DNA of 64,000 bases from Zelopaecilomyces penicillatus (GCA_005765155.1 VCCP01000001.1:1178001-1242000), one strand, 5' to 3'. Counted from the first letter of the stretch, positions 10,482 through 21,981 are shown. Notes: generated from the letters alone by a model not told the origin. Made by a program: numbers and translations.

Positions 10482-13218
10482 GTCGTCAGCCCTGAGGCTG
10501 ATGTCTTTTTATGATTGTGAATCAACAACGACAATCTTCACCTGCGACTTTGCCACTTGGCCATCTTCCATAATGCCGGCCGTTGGCGCCATTGCCTTCT
10601 ATGGAGGGCAGTGTGACTCCCGACGACGACATAATGGGTGTTGAGACTTGGAGAAGCCGAAAGAAACCCTCGTTGGAAACAAGTCTTTCAATGTCTGACA
10701 CCCGCGTGTGGAACGAGTACATGCGGTGGCGTGTTTCTTTGTCATTGTATGCACGTTGATGGACCGGAGCATATCGGAATTCTCTCGACTGATGGTCTGC
10801 TTTACAACGCTGTCGAGCAGACAAACCGACGATGATGCATGCCATATTGATGGGAGTACCACTGGATGGCAATTCATAATCGAGGCAACTAGATTAGTGT
10901 TGCATTTAACGACCTGTCTTTGATAAGACTCAATTGGGCGGTGACGGAACAACCCCGATACCACATTCTCGGCAAGCTCTTTACAGAAGCAATGCGATTG
11001 GGCACAGAAGGCGCTCTATGGGAAGAGTGTTTTATTTTTATTTTTACAGGCTTGTCAGGGGCGTTTTGTTTTGTTGGTAACAGACCTGTGCTGATTCTGA
11101 TGGATTGGCGTGGAATGAATGTGTGGGTGGTGGGTATGAGACGGAGTTCGCGCCACCGCTTGTCACTGGTCAACTCCGTGGCGATGGGAAACCAAGCCAC
11201 GATGGGACGCCCCGCAGGCTGACGGTTTAAAGAAGCGAAACCAAGGCGATGTCCAATTAGGATGGTGGGATGGCAGTTTGTGAGCAAATCGTGTTGGTTG
11301 CGGATGACGAAGTGCCCGAGTTGATTTAGTGTGTAAAGATTGAGTTGAGAGTTACTCTATGTATTTGTCTACTACGGGTAGAGCGAATGCGAAACAAAAA
11401 TGCCGTATAGATAGAAGAATAAATGTCACAACTTGTTGTCTAGAGTTGTCAGTCAGTCAGCACTACTTGATTTAAGACAACCTTGGAAATCCAGTGTTTG
11501 GGGCTTTGAACAGAGACTGGTCAACTGACATGACAGCTATTGGAACCCCACAGAAGAATTGACTGACAAAATGATTTCCCATCAATGCATAATGCTTTGC
11601 TCAATAATTGGTTTTGTGTTATATAATTATGACTCAGGAGTTCGAGAGATGTTTTTTTTTCTCTTGTTTTCCTGTTTTTTGACTCTATATAATGTGGGTA
11701 TTACAAGATCGACAACTTACTATGTAAAGCATGTGAAAACGGCGGTCGCGGCCGAAAAAGGAAACAAAGAAAAGAAGAAACAGAAACAAAAGAGAGTCAA
11801 AACGGGTCATGACAGTTGCAGTTTGCCTTTGCATGGATCGGGTTGATTGTTCAGTAATAAGGCTGACCATTGCTTAGTTAACATGACAGACAGGGCTACG
11901 TCAGAGGGTTGATTCGCTAAATAATGGCTTTGAATCAAAACCTGTCAAAAGCCAACCCCACCCGCCCAACACCGCCCCCCAGCCCACACCCCCTCCCAAA
12001 TGAAATCCCCCCCCCCAAAGTCAGCGATATCCAGGCGCCCGACCCCGTCAATCGCCGCTACGCGCCGCCAATCGCCGAACAATGGCGTTGGAAATAGGCT
12101 TCTTATTTCTTTCATAATCCAACTAATGAAGCATCGACTTAGTTTTATAGCCTTTTCGGGATGAAGGGCTCGGGTTTTGAAGACAAAACAGTCCCCCCCT
12201 CCCTTTCTTCCGATGAACCCCCGCGCCCGAAACCGAAACCGAAACCGAAACCGAAACCCGTTGCGAAAACCATTTGTTTTTACCGACTCTAGAGACCTGT
12301 CATCAGTCTACAGAATGCAATGATTGGTGCTTTACTTGTTCAGGCCAGTGGAGCAAGGGCCTTTCTTGGGTGTGATGGGATGCTGAGTGAGGGAGGCACA
12401 TGCACGTCTTAGATGCAGCCTTTCTTATTCATCAACCACCCCCCCCGCATCGAATCCCGGAAGGCGATCAACAATGCCGGGGCTTCGGCTTCTCACGCAG
12501 TATTACTGCAGTACAGTACAGGCGTATGTATGTTTTTGGAAGCCACTTCTTATTTTTTGACATCTGAACGGTCCAGAGTGTTCTTCGCTCCTCCAGCCGC
12601 TGCCAGAAAGCGCGCCATTGTTGCGCAAACCCTTTTTGAATTATGCTTCTCCATTTTCTCCCCTTACCTTTGTACCCTTACAGTGTGTTTTTTAGTGGGC
12701 GCAGGCTCTAAATTACCTGAGAGGGACTGTACATACGGTTGTACCCCCTCCATACCTTAGTCAAGCATTACCGCCCCCACACGTAACTTTTGGGCGAGTC
12801 CAACGCTGAAAAAGGCATTGGGCAACGATTACCAAGCGCCACTTGGACCTGCGTCATTCCTTGATTTGTGGTTGCGACACTGCGAACAATGCTTTTCGCG
12901 AACAACGCGACCTCGACAAGTCTAGCCTGCGAAAAGCTAAAACACACGCCCGCAAAATAGACAGCACCACTATTCATTCGTCTTGATTATACGCATGTTA
13001 TTAATCGTCAAAAAACACACACACAACTTCTTCTTATAAGGAGTCATGGATCTGCCGCACAGCATGGCAGTACGCTTGCGTGAAGGCAAGTTATCAACTC
13101 GTCGTGGCACAAAAGATACTATCAACGAACACATACAGCATCCAGGTTGAACGCCTATTTTCTTTTTCTTTATCTGAGCAGAGTTACCAGTCTCTTCAAT
13201 TGTCTGGCCCCAAAAGTC
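10482..13218. other. Long intergenic region, 2.7 kb
   Basis: No ORF here resembles a protein family. It contains homopolymer C-runs (about 12009-12017 and 12191-12198), a short CCGAAA repeat (12227-12256), a CA-rich stretch at about 13013-13023 and scattered T-runs. It presumably holds the bZIP 3' UTR and the promoter of the regulator that starts at 13219. Confidence 0.5.
12227..12256. repeat. CCGAAA hexamer repeat, 5 units
   Basis: Five perfect CCGAAA units in the intergenic region. Plain microsatellite; no function can be assigned. Confidence 0.9.
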
Positions 13219-15307
13219 ATGGTATCACCGCGAAGATCGCGCCAGACGACCGACCCAGAAGAGAACCCCAATCAGCAACAGCAACCTCATCAGCATGCCA
13301 CTGAGCAGCAATTCGAGTTTGTATTTGAGCAGGGCCAGAGAGGTGCGCGGAGCCATGCCATGAGAGAGTTCTGGAGACAACGGCATCGAAGACTTGCTCA
13401 GGAGAGAGAGGCTGCTTCACATACGACGACCTTTCCACGCCAATTGCTCCCCAATATCTTGCCGCCGCTTGCGCAGGATCAAGACAGAGGAGGCACTGAA
13501 CCCTCTTCCAGCTCGTTTTCGAATACGCCTCAAACACCACAAGACGAGTTCCCCATTGATGACGATGTAAACCTTGTTCAGATGTTGTCGTCGTCATTAG
13601 CGCAGCGGCCATCTTCTGATCCTGGATCGTCACTCTCTTCTGGAACTCATAGCGAGGTGCATGCTCCTGGAATCCCGTTACAGGCGCTTGCCGGGCTGAA
13701 CTGTGCTCTTTCAACCAGTCAAGCGGATCCCTTCGATGTGTTGCCGATTAAATTGACAGCTCAGCATCAGAAACTTCTCCACCATTGTACGTACTTCCTC
13801 ACAATATCGATGAGACAATCGTTCTGCCTATTCAAAGTCAGAGACGAAAAGCTACAAATGGCCAAGGATTCCTAGAGCTGACCATTGCTTTTCTTCTTCT
13901 CTTTTCTCCCCCTCCTCTAGGGATCAGCAGACACGCCGCCATGATGTTTGACACCCTTAATGTCAACAATTTTAACCCCGTACGGGACGTCTGGTTCCCT
14001 CTGGATCTATCCAACGCCGCATCCTTCAACGCAGTCATGGCCCACTCAGCAGCGCATCTCGCCCGGATGCAGGGCTTGAAAATTCCGAGGGAGGCTCTCA
14101 ATTATAAAGCAGAAGCTGTTCGGATCGTCATGTGGTGGATCAACGATTCTGCGCGCGCATTAAGCGATGAGGTTCTCGCTGCAGTACTGCGACTCTTGGC
14201 TTATGAGGTATGTGTCCTGTCTTTACAAAGTTCACGAGGAATGAGAAGAAATGGCAAAGCTAACATTGTTTGTTTGGAAAATAGCGATATTGGGGGACCG
14301 AAGCCGAGTGGCAGGTGCATCATGATGGATTGCATCGAATGATTGAGGCACGCGGTGGCATAGAGTCACTGCATACGAATTGGCGTCTGGAACTTGTTGC
14401 GTTTTTGTATGTGAAGCTCCTCGTCCTCCCCCTATCTTCTTTGGGCAACTACCCAATTACCCAGAATCCGCTTGCCAACTAATTTCTAAACCACCCCCCT
14501 TAAATGATCAGCTTATAAGTATAGTTTGGCTAACAATTATGACTTACACCCAGATTCTCTCTGATGTCAAAACCATCATGGTTCCACATAGACAACAACA
14601 TCATTCAGATCTCCGAACCCTCCCCAACAGACGACATGCACCCCGTCCTGCACAGAAATCCCGAAACACTCCACAGAGTTCGCTGCCTCTGGCTCGTGTC
14701 GTTTATCCAAGACATGGGCACCCTCATGAGTGGACCACCAGAACACCACGCCAGCATACTCGCGCAGTACTGCGCCATTCAAAGTGCCCTTTCACTACTC
14801 CGAAGAGACAGACACATGAGAGCAACCAGCGGTGATAGTTCCCCCGACTCTAACGAAGAAGCCCGCACAACACCACACGAGCTATCTCGCCTAGCCTGCC
14901 TCTCCTTCATATGCATGATCCTACACTCATCATCCTCTTCCTCTTCTTCTTCCTCCTCCTCACCCTCTACATCATCCTCCTCCTCCTCTTCTAATCACGC
15001 TATGAACGATCTCGAAATCATAGACGCCTTCCTCTACCGCACACGCACTAGCTGGGAAGGCTCAGTTGAGAATCTCCACGCCTCGCTGTTCCACACTGCG
15101 CTTGGCTTACCCGACGCTGAGCAGAAACCAAATTATGCGCTGCAGGTGGCAAACATACTGGGAGAGATGAGCCACGAGGCTCGTAGCGGAGTGGAAAAGT
15201 GCCTGCTCTTCATGTTGTGTCATCACGCTAGGGATAGTGATGAGGATCCTTCACAAGAGGACGGTTGGAATCCTGATTTCCTACTGTCTTCTATAAACTG
15301 TAGGTAA
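13219..15307 (+). CDS. Fungal-specific transcription factor domain protein (Fungal_trans_2 type), no zinc cluster
   Basis: Four exons, 13219-13786, 13921-14207, 14285-14406 and 14554-15307, give 576 aa. The N-terminus is Gln/Arg-rich with the phrase GARSHAMREFWRQRHRR, common in Pezizomycotina proteins of this class. The regulatory domain begins across intron 1 (HHWISRHAAMMFD) and continues with VWFPLDLSNAASFNAVMAHSAAHLA and an EARGGIESL motif, typical of the Fungal_trans_2/DUF3468 fold. There is no CX2CX6C zinc cluster, so it may not bind DNA alone; many relatives also lack one. A run of about 25 Ser with few interruptions (codons around 14925-14990) sits in the C-terminal half. An ATG 72 bp upstream in frame (13147) would add a hydrophobic extension; I prefer 13219, where the conserved-looking basic part starts. 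Confidence 0.8.
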
Positions 15308-15722
15308 ATCACAAAGAATAAATAACAAATAACAAAAAGAATAAACATACGAAGAAATATTTCTTAACTTTTCCTTTTTTTTTTGTTCCCGGTGTAATTC
15401 TCGCCAGGTCTCGGAAGAACCAAAGCCTATATTACAGGCTCTGATGGCACACGTAACGGGTTAGTTGTGTGAGAATGAGATATATGAAGAGATGGGTGTT
15501 TATTTTGGTTCAAATCATCCTGTTAGAAACACAGTTTAGAGAGGTTCGGTGTAAAAAACATATGAATGGAACTTGACTGCATACTAGAGCAAACCGGCGT
15601 CCAAGGGAACAGATTTGGTAAAATGCATCCTATAGAGAGTATAGAAGGTGTGAGCGTGCATTAGCAGTTTCCAGCAATAGCCAGCATTCTTCTGTACCAG
15701 CCTCCAACTGCCCAATCTAATG
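15308..15722. other. Convergent 3' region
   Basis: 415 bp between the transcription factor and SLX1, which converge here. AT-rich with AATAAA-like motifs just after 15307; only 3' UTR expected. Confidence 0.5.
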
Positions 15723-16705
15723 TTACTCGGGACTCTTAGCTCGGGACTTTTTCTTCTTCAATAGCTTTTCCACTTCCTTCACCCCTCGCGTTCGAAGACT
15801 GAGCTCCTTCACCATGTCTCCCCATCGTATTTCGCCCTCACATGAAGGACACCTGCACATGTGGGGTATGACAACCCCCTCGTGGTCCGTGGATAACGCA
15901 TGTCTGCTCCAGCAATCAAGATGGCCCATGGTCTCACAGCCCTGGTTGGGACACATGGCATAGAGGCCCTTCCCCGTCACCAGCTCCTCGTTGCAGTGCA
16001 CACACTTGCCTTCTCGCTCAAACGAGACGACGTTGTGAACCTTTTCTACATACTCCTTCATGGGCTTGTAATCCAGAGGCAGGTTGTGAATACCCCACGT
16101 GGGTTTGGATGAGTGCTCGGCATCGTTGCCAGTAGGTTTAAAGTCCGTTAGTATTCCTAGACCCTCTCGGACGGGTGTCTCGGCGCTGCGAGTCCAGTTC
16201 TCCCAGGCAGTCTGCGCTTCCCGGGCAAAGAAGTGCAGATTCAATGGCCAGCGAGCAAAGCTCGACACCCCAGTGAGAAGGTGTATGTTGGACATGATTG
16301 ACTTGAGACTGTTGGTGGGCCGCTTGGGCATGCCATTTTTCTTTTTCTGCGTCGATATGGCCAGACGTGATTCACTAGGGATATGTAACGACAAGTGCGG
16401 ATTCGTGAGCGCCCATCTGAGATACAGTTAATAAGAGATGATGGATACGACCAGATGAGTGAGCCTTACTCAAACTTGAGAGCGGCCACCATACTGGGAA
16501 AGCCCGAGACCAGCGCAATCATCTCCCATGGCCGTAGCGAGTCCCGCGATGTGCGAACGGCACCGCCCTTTGCTTCTCCATTGTGCTGCTTGAGACGTCT
16601 TGGTGGATTTGGGGTTGAGCCGATATACAGCGACGCGTGCCGCACCGTGGAGCGCAGCACGTAGACCGTGTAGAGGGCCGGTAGAGGTTTGGAGAGACCC
16701 GTCAT
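15723..16705 (-). CDS. SLX1: Structure-specific endonuclease catalytic subunit Slx1
   Basis: GIY-YIG nuclease that, with Slx4, cuts branched DNA such as flaps and Holliday junctions in the nucleus (family knowledge). Exons 16705-16470 and 16416-15723 give 309 aa. The N-terminal nuclease domain shows VYVLRS, then ASLYIGSTPNPPRRLKQHNG and RPWEMIALVSGFPS; the catalytic-domain helix AALKFEW spans the intron. The C-terminus carries the expected atypical RING/PHD zinc finger, starting CVHC at about residue 225 and continuing through CPNQGC, HLDCWSRH and CRCPSC, which binds Slx4. The end is Lys-rich. An in-frame ATG 42 bp upstream would add 14 residues; 16705 fits the family better. No SLX4 gene is in the window. 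Confidence 0.93.
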
Positions 16706-17574
16706 GCCTGTGCGTAGGCACACAAGCTTCTGCTTAACACATGTCACTGTTGGGAAAATGTGCAGTATATATGGGACAGCGGAACGGCTTGTTTTCTTTT
16801 GGTGTGCGAATCCAGATTGACTTTAAGAGATAGAGGTGGTGTTATTCGCGTTCATTACACTGTACCTAAATGTGTGGTAATATGCAGGTACACACAGTGA
16901 GTGAGCAAATGCACGTGGATGAACCGGGGTGGTGCTCCGATAGCCGCTTTTAGCTAGCGGACTTTGGGCCTAACTTCCATTAACACTGGTGCCGTCACAT
17001 GACCTGAGTGATTTAGCAAGTTTTGCTACCCCTCCATCATTTTAACCTTTCAATACACCCGACAAAGCCGACGACAAGACCGACAACAAGACCGACAACC
17101 AAACCCGACGACGAGACGACGTTCGAAGAGTCCTACTGCGTGTATAATAACCTGGGCGACAAGACTATAATGATAATGAGCAGTCATCCTGGCCACTCGT
17201 AATGTATATCGTCGCACTTGGTAGGCACCCAGGACTTGACTGTTTGAATTGCATTCTGGATCGTTTCTCCATATTGAGGCCAATGCATTACCATTATACT
17301 CATGGAAGATAATTCCAGGCAACTTACATTGCCGTTGATGTACATCAAAGGGTTTCACTGTCCAGCTGGTCCATCCTGACACGGACTCCACGTTACCGCC
17401 GCAAGTCAGGCGCTGCAGTCCCATCGAACGAGCGCCACAACACCTCAGCCCACCCCAGTACATCGGATGAACCTTCGTTCCTTCCGCGATGCCAACGAGG
17501 CGTTGATGCCATGATGGTTGGACTCGGCAGGACTTAAATTTAAGATTTGCCGACTTCTCCCAACAAGGAAGTGA
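16706..17574. other. Intergenic region upstream of the tRNA-like array
   Basis: 869 bp. A 182-codon minus-strand open frame (17050-17598) covers the right half and overlaps the first tRNA-like unit. It has no family resemblance, and its C-terminus (Cys/Arg repeats) comes from a GACAAGACCGAC-type direct repeat at about 17060-17100. I do not call it a gene. Confidence 0.45.
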
Positions 17575-17686
17575 CCCAGGTTGGTGTAATGGTAGCATAT
17601 CCGGAAGGTCACTGGTGGAAGCTGTAAGGCTGAACCCAGCCCGTTTAGGGGGCCGGAAAATCCATGTTCGATTCCTGGGCTTGAGA
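17575..17686 (+). ncRNA. tRNA-like Pol III unit, copy 1 (most degenerate)
   Basis: 112 nt. A-box-like TGGTGTAATGG at 17582-17592 and B-box-like TGTTCGATTCC at 17665-17675, followed by a T5 run. Ends CCCAGGT and GCTTGAG pair imperfectly. The stem corresponding to tRNA positions 27-31/39-43 is perfect here (TCCGG with CCGGA). It differs from copies 2 and 3 mainly by C-to-T transitions, several at CpA. Probably a tRNA pseudogene or a SINE-like element. Confidence 0.6.
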
Positions 17687-17782
17687 TTCCTTTTTACACT
17701 TTTCCCCCTTCTGCTGCCTGTGAGGTGAGGTACTTGCTTTTAGCTCAAGATTTCTCGATCTCCCATCAACAAGGTACAACAA

Positions 17783-17894
17783 CTCAGGTTGGTGCAACGG
17801 CAGCATATCCGGGAATATCACTAGGGAAAGCTGCAAGGCTGAACTTAGCCCGTTGGGTAGTCGGAAGATCCTGGTTCGATTCCTGGGCCTGAGA
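17783..17894 (+). ncRNA. tRNA-like Pol III unit, copy 2
   Basis: 112 nt. Acceptor-like ends CTCAGGT and GCCTGAG pair over 7 bp (one G-T). D-arm-like GTGC/GCAT with loop AACGGCA; A box TGGTGCAACGG; perfect B box GGTTCGATTCC at 17873-17883; terminator-like CTTTTT follows. Stem TCCGG/TCGGA encloses about 48 nt containing the hairpin GGCT-GAACTT-AGCC, in the place of an anticodon loop plus intron. No U33, so a standard anticodon cannot be read. Confidence 0.65.
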
Positions 17895-17993
17895 ACTTTT
17901 TACACTTCCCATTTTCTGCAACCTGAATTGAGAGGGGCACTTGCTTTTAGCTCGGTTTTTCTTGGTTTCTCCCTATGAACAAGCAAGGTACTA

Positions 17994-18105
17994 CTCAGGT
18001 TGGTGCAACGGCAGCATATCTGGGGTATCACTGGGTGAAGCTGCAAGGTTGAACTCAGCCCGTTTAGGGAGTCAGAAGATCCTGGTTCGATTCCTGGGCC
18101 TGAGA
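17994..18105 (+). ncRNA. tRNA-like Pol III unit, copy 3
   Basis: 112 nt. Same layout as copy 2: 7-bp acceptor-like pairing CTCAGGT/GCCTGAG, A box TGGTGCAACGG, B box GGTTCGATTCC at 18084-18094, CTTTTT after the end. The inner stem is TCTGG/TCAGA, a compensated change relative to TCCGG/TCGGA in copy 2. The internal hairpin is GGTT/AGCC, still pairable through G-U. Confidence 0.65.
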
Positions 18106-18733
18106 GCTTTTTACACTCTTTAAGAAACCCACCTTGCCCCCTCTCCCTCGTACTATTTTTACTCCCCTTTTTACCACCACTTTGTGCTATGTTTGTTCCT
18201 TCGTCCGCTTGTAGAATCGTAAAAGCGCAGTTTGAGCAAATAAGGCAGCCACGGCAGAGAGGCAGTCATTGTGAGGGATATATTTATAAGATCGATTATT
18301 ACTTGTAGAAGAAGCTCTCTCTCTATATATATATCTATTACCTGATCCTTTGGGGCTGCCGTTGTAAACGAATTTAATTTTGAATTTCGCAAGTGAGTTA
18401 AAGAAAGCCTCACTACTTACCTACCTACACACACACACACACACACAGCTCAGTTCGGAGTTTGAATCGGCACTTGTTTGTTCAATGTTTGCAGTGCATT
18501 CTATGGTATCAAATGAGAAGACGAATCAGAACATACAAGTCCTGCCAACATAAGGTTTGGTAGGTAGGGATGCATCATGTCTTGGTCGCTATCAAGGGGG
18601 ATGAATAGAAGCATTAATCAGGATTTAACATTCGACATCCTGTCCCAAAAGACAACCTATTTTTAAGAAAAGAACCGACCCCTCATCACACTCCCAATAA
18701 TACAGTGTAGATTTCTTTTCTCAAACCCACTCC
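18106..18733. other. Intergenic with microsatellites
   Basis: 628 bp between the array and the 3' end of PRP9. Contains an AC dinucleotide run (18427-18447), a CT/AT run (about 18317-18338) and GGTAGGTAGGG at about 18560. No gene seen. Confidence 0.5.
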
Positions 18734-20311
18734 TCAGAGTAGACCCTGCTTCTGCAAATCGTAGTACACCTTCTCCGGCATCACATTACCCTCACCATCC
18801 TCCATCTGAACCACGCTCCCGTCATCAATCTTGTTCTTCTTCTCCCTCTGCATCCTCTCCCAGAGCCGCATAGCCTCCTCAATCTTGGTGATGTCTCGGA
18901 ACAAGCTGACGTTGTTGATGCCGAGACACTTGAGCCCATAGACGTGCCGGGCCTCGTTGAAGTGCTTGTCAAAGGCCCGCCGGCCCATGTAGACAAATTT
19001 GCCGCAGATCTCGCATTCGAACTCGACGCCGAGACCGTGGAGACGGTATAACCAGAAGGGGATGGGTTTGCCATCCCATGCTAGAGGTAGCTTGAGCGGG
19101 TTGTAGATGCGTTCTTCGCCGTCTTCGCCCTCGGCGTCGGGGTCTTCTATTGCCTCCTGGCGGGTCTCAGTGACGCTGTATAGGTTCTCTAGCTCCTGCT
19201 GGCGTTCGCGCTCTGTCATGCCCTGTTTGCGCTCAACGTTGACACGGGTATCTCCTCGTTCTGTACTCATCGCACTGGCTAGTCGCTTTGCCCGGAATTC
19301 GCGTTCTGCTATCGCACGCTCTTTCAATCGGTTGGCGGATATGGTGACACCTTGGTTCCCACTGCTTGTTGACCCATTTGAGTCTTGTTGTCTCTCTTTG
19401 CGTTGCTCTGCCGCCTTGATGTGTTTTCGTCCCGTTAAGTGGCTCTTGTAAACGTTTTCGTTCTTGAATTCCTTCTCACAGTCGTCACACCATATCCCCT
19501 CCACCGCCCCCTCGCCTGTTGTCGCACCGTTTGAGGATTGTTCCGTTTCCCATCCTGGGACTTCCTCCTTTACCCAAGCTGTCTCAAACTCCTGGTCGAA
19601 TGTCTCCAAGACTTTATCAACATTCTCCAGAGGCCTCGTCCGTCGCATAAAGGACTCCAAATATTCGTTGATTCCCCCAACATAATTGAAGTACCGATCA
19701 GTCATCTTCTCCCCTCGCTTCACTCCACCATATCCGACGGAGAAGTTGTCGAATGTTTCCAGGTATTGAAGGTAAGTAAGCCTTTTGACGTTCGGTAAGT
19801 TGAGAAAGGCCTCGTGACAGGTGTTCAAATCGAAAAACCGCCCGTAAGCTTCTTCTCCAGAAAACAACGAGTCCACAATGTATGGCATAGCTTCGATCGC
19901 TTCATTAGGTCGCTTCACCTTGTATCTCTGCTCCGAATTTTCTGCCTGCTCATTGGGATATCGCGCATGGTGGTCTCGAACATCTTGCAGCTGCTTGTAG
20001 AACTCCTCGAAAGCATCGCCCGTCCCGATCTGTTGTATCTCCCTGCCGCGATTCCCCGACTTGTCTTCGTATATATCTAACAGGGTGTTGGATTGAGCCT
20101 GGATCTGGTCCAGCAGCTGTGCGACTTCATGGTCTCTATTTAAGCGATCGCGAATCTGGAAAAAGTTAGCCGATTGTTGCCGAAAAAAGCTGAAATTGGA
20201 TCAGAAATGCATGCTCACATGTTTGGGATCCTCTCGCATACGATCTGCGATTCCTTGTTCAAGACGCTCCAGATCCTCGTGGATATATCGCTGTTCTTCT
20301 AAAACAAGCAT
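18734..20311 (-). CDS. PRP9: Splicing factor 3A subunit 3 (SF3a60/Prp9)
   Basis: Component of the SF3a complex of U2 snRNP, needed for branch-site recognition and pre-spliceosome formation in the nucleus. Exons 20311-20219 and 20155-18734 give 504 aa. The N-terminus LEEQRYIHEDLERLEQGIADR matches the family, so the first ATG is right. A Prp9-type helical region follows to about residue 190. Two C2H2-type zinc fingers are visible: a matrin-like one (CDDCEKEF...SHLTGRKH, about 257-279) and the C-terminal Prp9 finger (CEICGKFVYMGRRAF...HFNEARH, about 405-430). The protein ends in the conserved EKVYYDLQKQGLL. It is head-to-head with a FAL1/eIF4A3-type helicase gene, start codons 331 bp apart, linking two mRNA-processing genes. 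Confidence 0.95.
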
Positions 20312-20642
20312 CCTCTCGTCTTCCGAAAAAGCAGTGTCAGATGAGGAGTCTAGAGATGAGCTGATCGATATAATTGCTCAGCAGATTATTGTTGCGCGCG
20401 GGAAGTTGCGTTGCCTGAACAAAAAATTACCAGAAGCGTCGCGCTCACTGAGTAGCGGTTTGTGAAACTTGACATATCCTCCGAGGTATTGCCGGTCCGC
20501 TAAAGTTGGATCTAAAGAGCCGCCAAAAGTTTTGATCTGCCGCGAATGTCCCTGCAAGCTCTCCCTTGTTGCATCGCAAAGCTCTGCTCCCAATTTTCAC
20601 CAAACCGCATTTTATCGCGCATCATCTCTCCAGGACATCATC
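20312..20642. promoter_or_regulatory. Bidirectional promoter of PRP9 and FAL1
   Basis: 331 bp between divergent start codons. No obvious TATA box, as usual for housekeeping pairs. A short minus-strand frame here has no protein resemblance. Confidence 0.65.
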
Positions 20643-21981
20643 ATGGCTGAAGGCGCAGGTGGAATCGACCGCAAGGCGGAAGAGCGGATGGAGTTTTCCA
20701 CTTCGAAGGAGGTTACGGTGCATCCTACGTTCGAGTCCATGTCTCTAAAAGGTATGGCTACAATGGTCTACATAGGTAAATTACCTTTTTAAAACGTCTG
20801 CTAAACGCCCATCTAGAGAATCTTTTGCGCGGTATCTACGCGTATGGCTACGAATCTCCTTCCGCTGTTCAGTCTCGAGCAATTGTCCAGGTTTGCAAGG
20901 GACGAGACACAATCGCGCAGGCCCAGTCAGGCACTGGAAAGACGGCGACCTTCTCGATCAGCATGCTGCAGGTTATTGACACTGCTGTGCGCGAGACCCA
21001 AGCCCTCGTATTGTCACCCACCCGAGAATTGGCAACCCAGATCCAATCGGTAGTCATGGCATTGGGAGATTATATGAATGTGCAGTGTCATGCTTGCATT
21101 GGTGGCACCAATGTTGGGGAGGATATCAGGAAGCTCGACCACGGCCAGCATATCGTATCCGGCACTCCTGGACGTGTGGCTGATATGATTCGACGACGAC
21201 ACTTGCGAACGAGACACATCAAGATGCTGGTGCTAGACGAAGCCGATGAATTGCTTAATAAGGGTTTCCGGGAACAGATCTACGATGTTTACCGCTATCT
21301 GCCTCCTGCCACCCAGGTTGTTGTTGTCAGCGCCACTCTTCCCTACGATGTTCTGGATATGACGACCAAGTTTATGACCGATCCCGTTCGCATCCTCGTC
21401 AAGCGTGATGAGTTGACTCTTGAGGGTTTGAAACAGTACTTCATCGCTGTGGAGAAGGAAGACTGGAAGTTTGATACCCTTTGCGACTTGTACGACACCC
21501 TCACTATCACACAAGCCGTAATTTTCTGCAATACGCGCCGAAAGGTGGATTGGCTCACAGACAAGATGAGAGAGGCAAACTTCACAGTCAGCTCCATGCA
21601 CGGCGAGATGCCCCAGAAGGAGCGCGACAGCATCATGCAGGACTTTCGACAGGGCAACAGTCGTGTGTTGATCTCCACTGATGTTTGGGCCCGTGGTATC
21701 GACGTGCAGCAGGTCAGTTTGGTCATTAACTATGATTTGCCGAGCAACCGAGAGAATTATATCCACCGCATTGGTCGTTCTGGTCGATTCGGCCGCAAGG
21801 GTGTGGCTATCAACTTTGTCACCACGGAAGACGTGCGCATCCTCCGAGATATCGAACGTAAGTGTCATCCAACCGGTTTGCGAAAAGTATCATCCGCTAA
21901 TTTCTTTTCCCTTCATTTTTAGTGTATTACTCTACTCAGATTGACGAGATGCCAATGAACGTTGCGGATCTTATTTCTTGA
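20643..21981 (+). CDS. FAL1: DEAD-box RNA helicase, Fal1/eIF4A3 type
   Basis: ATP-dependent RNA helicase of the eIF4A3 branch: an exon-junction-complex core in fungi that have the complex, and Fal1 of 18S rRNA maturation in yeast. Exons 20643-20751, 20817-21857 and 21923-21981 give 402 aa, the usual length. All motifs are in order: Q motif (YGYESPSAVQSRAI), Walker A AQSGTGKT, PTRELA, TPGR, DEAD in VLDEADELLNKGF, SAT in VVVSATLP, then the second RecA domain with ISTDVWARGIDV and HRIGRSGRFGRKG. The last exon encodes only YYSTQIDEMPMNVADLIS, the typical C-terminus. The N-terminal part before the Q motif is short. Choosing Fal1 over eIF4A itself rests on the VQSRAI and LNKGFREQIYDVYRYLPP wording. 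Confidence 0.95.

Larger units (their letters stand above)
17539..18120 (+). repeat. Tandem array of three about 210-bp units, each with a tRNA-like core
   Basis: Three direct copies with unit starts 208 and 211 bp apart. Similarity extends beyond the tRNA-like core. Each core is preceded by a block like TTTCTC...CAACAAGG and followed by TTTTTACACTT. Copies 1 and 2 share the spacer ACTTGCTTTTAGCTC before the next unit. The array looks like successive local duplication of a Pol III unit rather than dispersed insertion. Confidence 0.8.

Noticed and set aside
17050..17598. 182-codon minus-strand open frame next to the tRNA-like array
   Set aside because: No domain or signal peptide, a repeat-derived Cys/Arg C-terminus, and its start lies inside tRNA-like copy 1.
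17575..18105. Reading the three units as ordinary intron-containing tRNA genes, for example tRNA-Tyr from the C1-G72 end
   Set aside because: No U33 and no conserved anticodon in the three copies; the D arm does not fit tRNA-Tyr.
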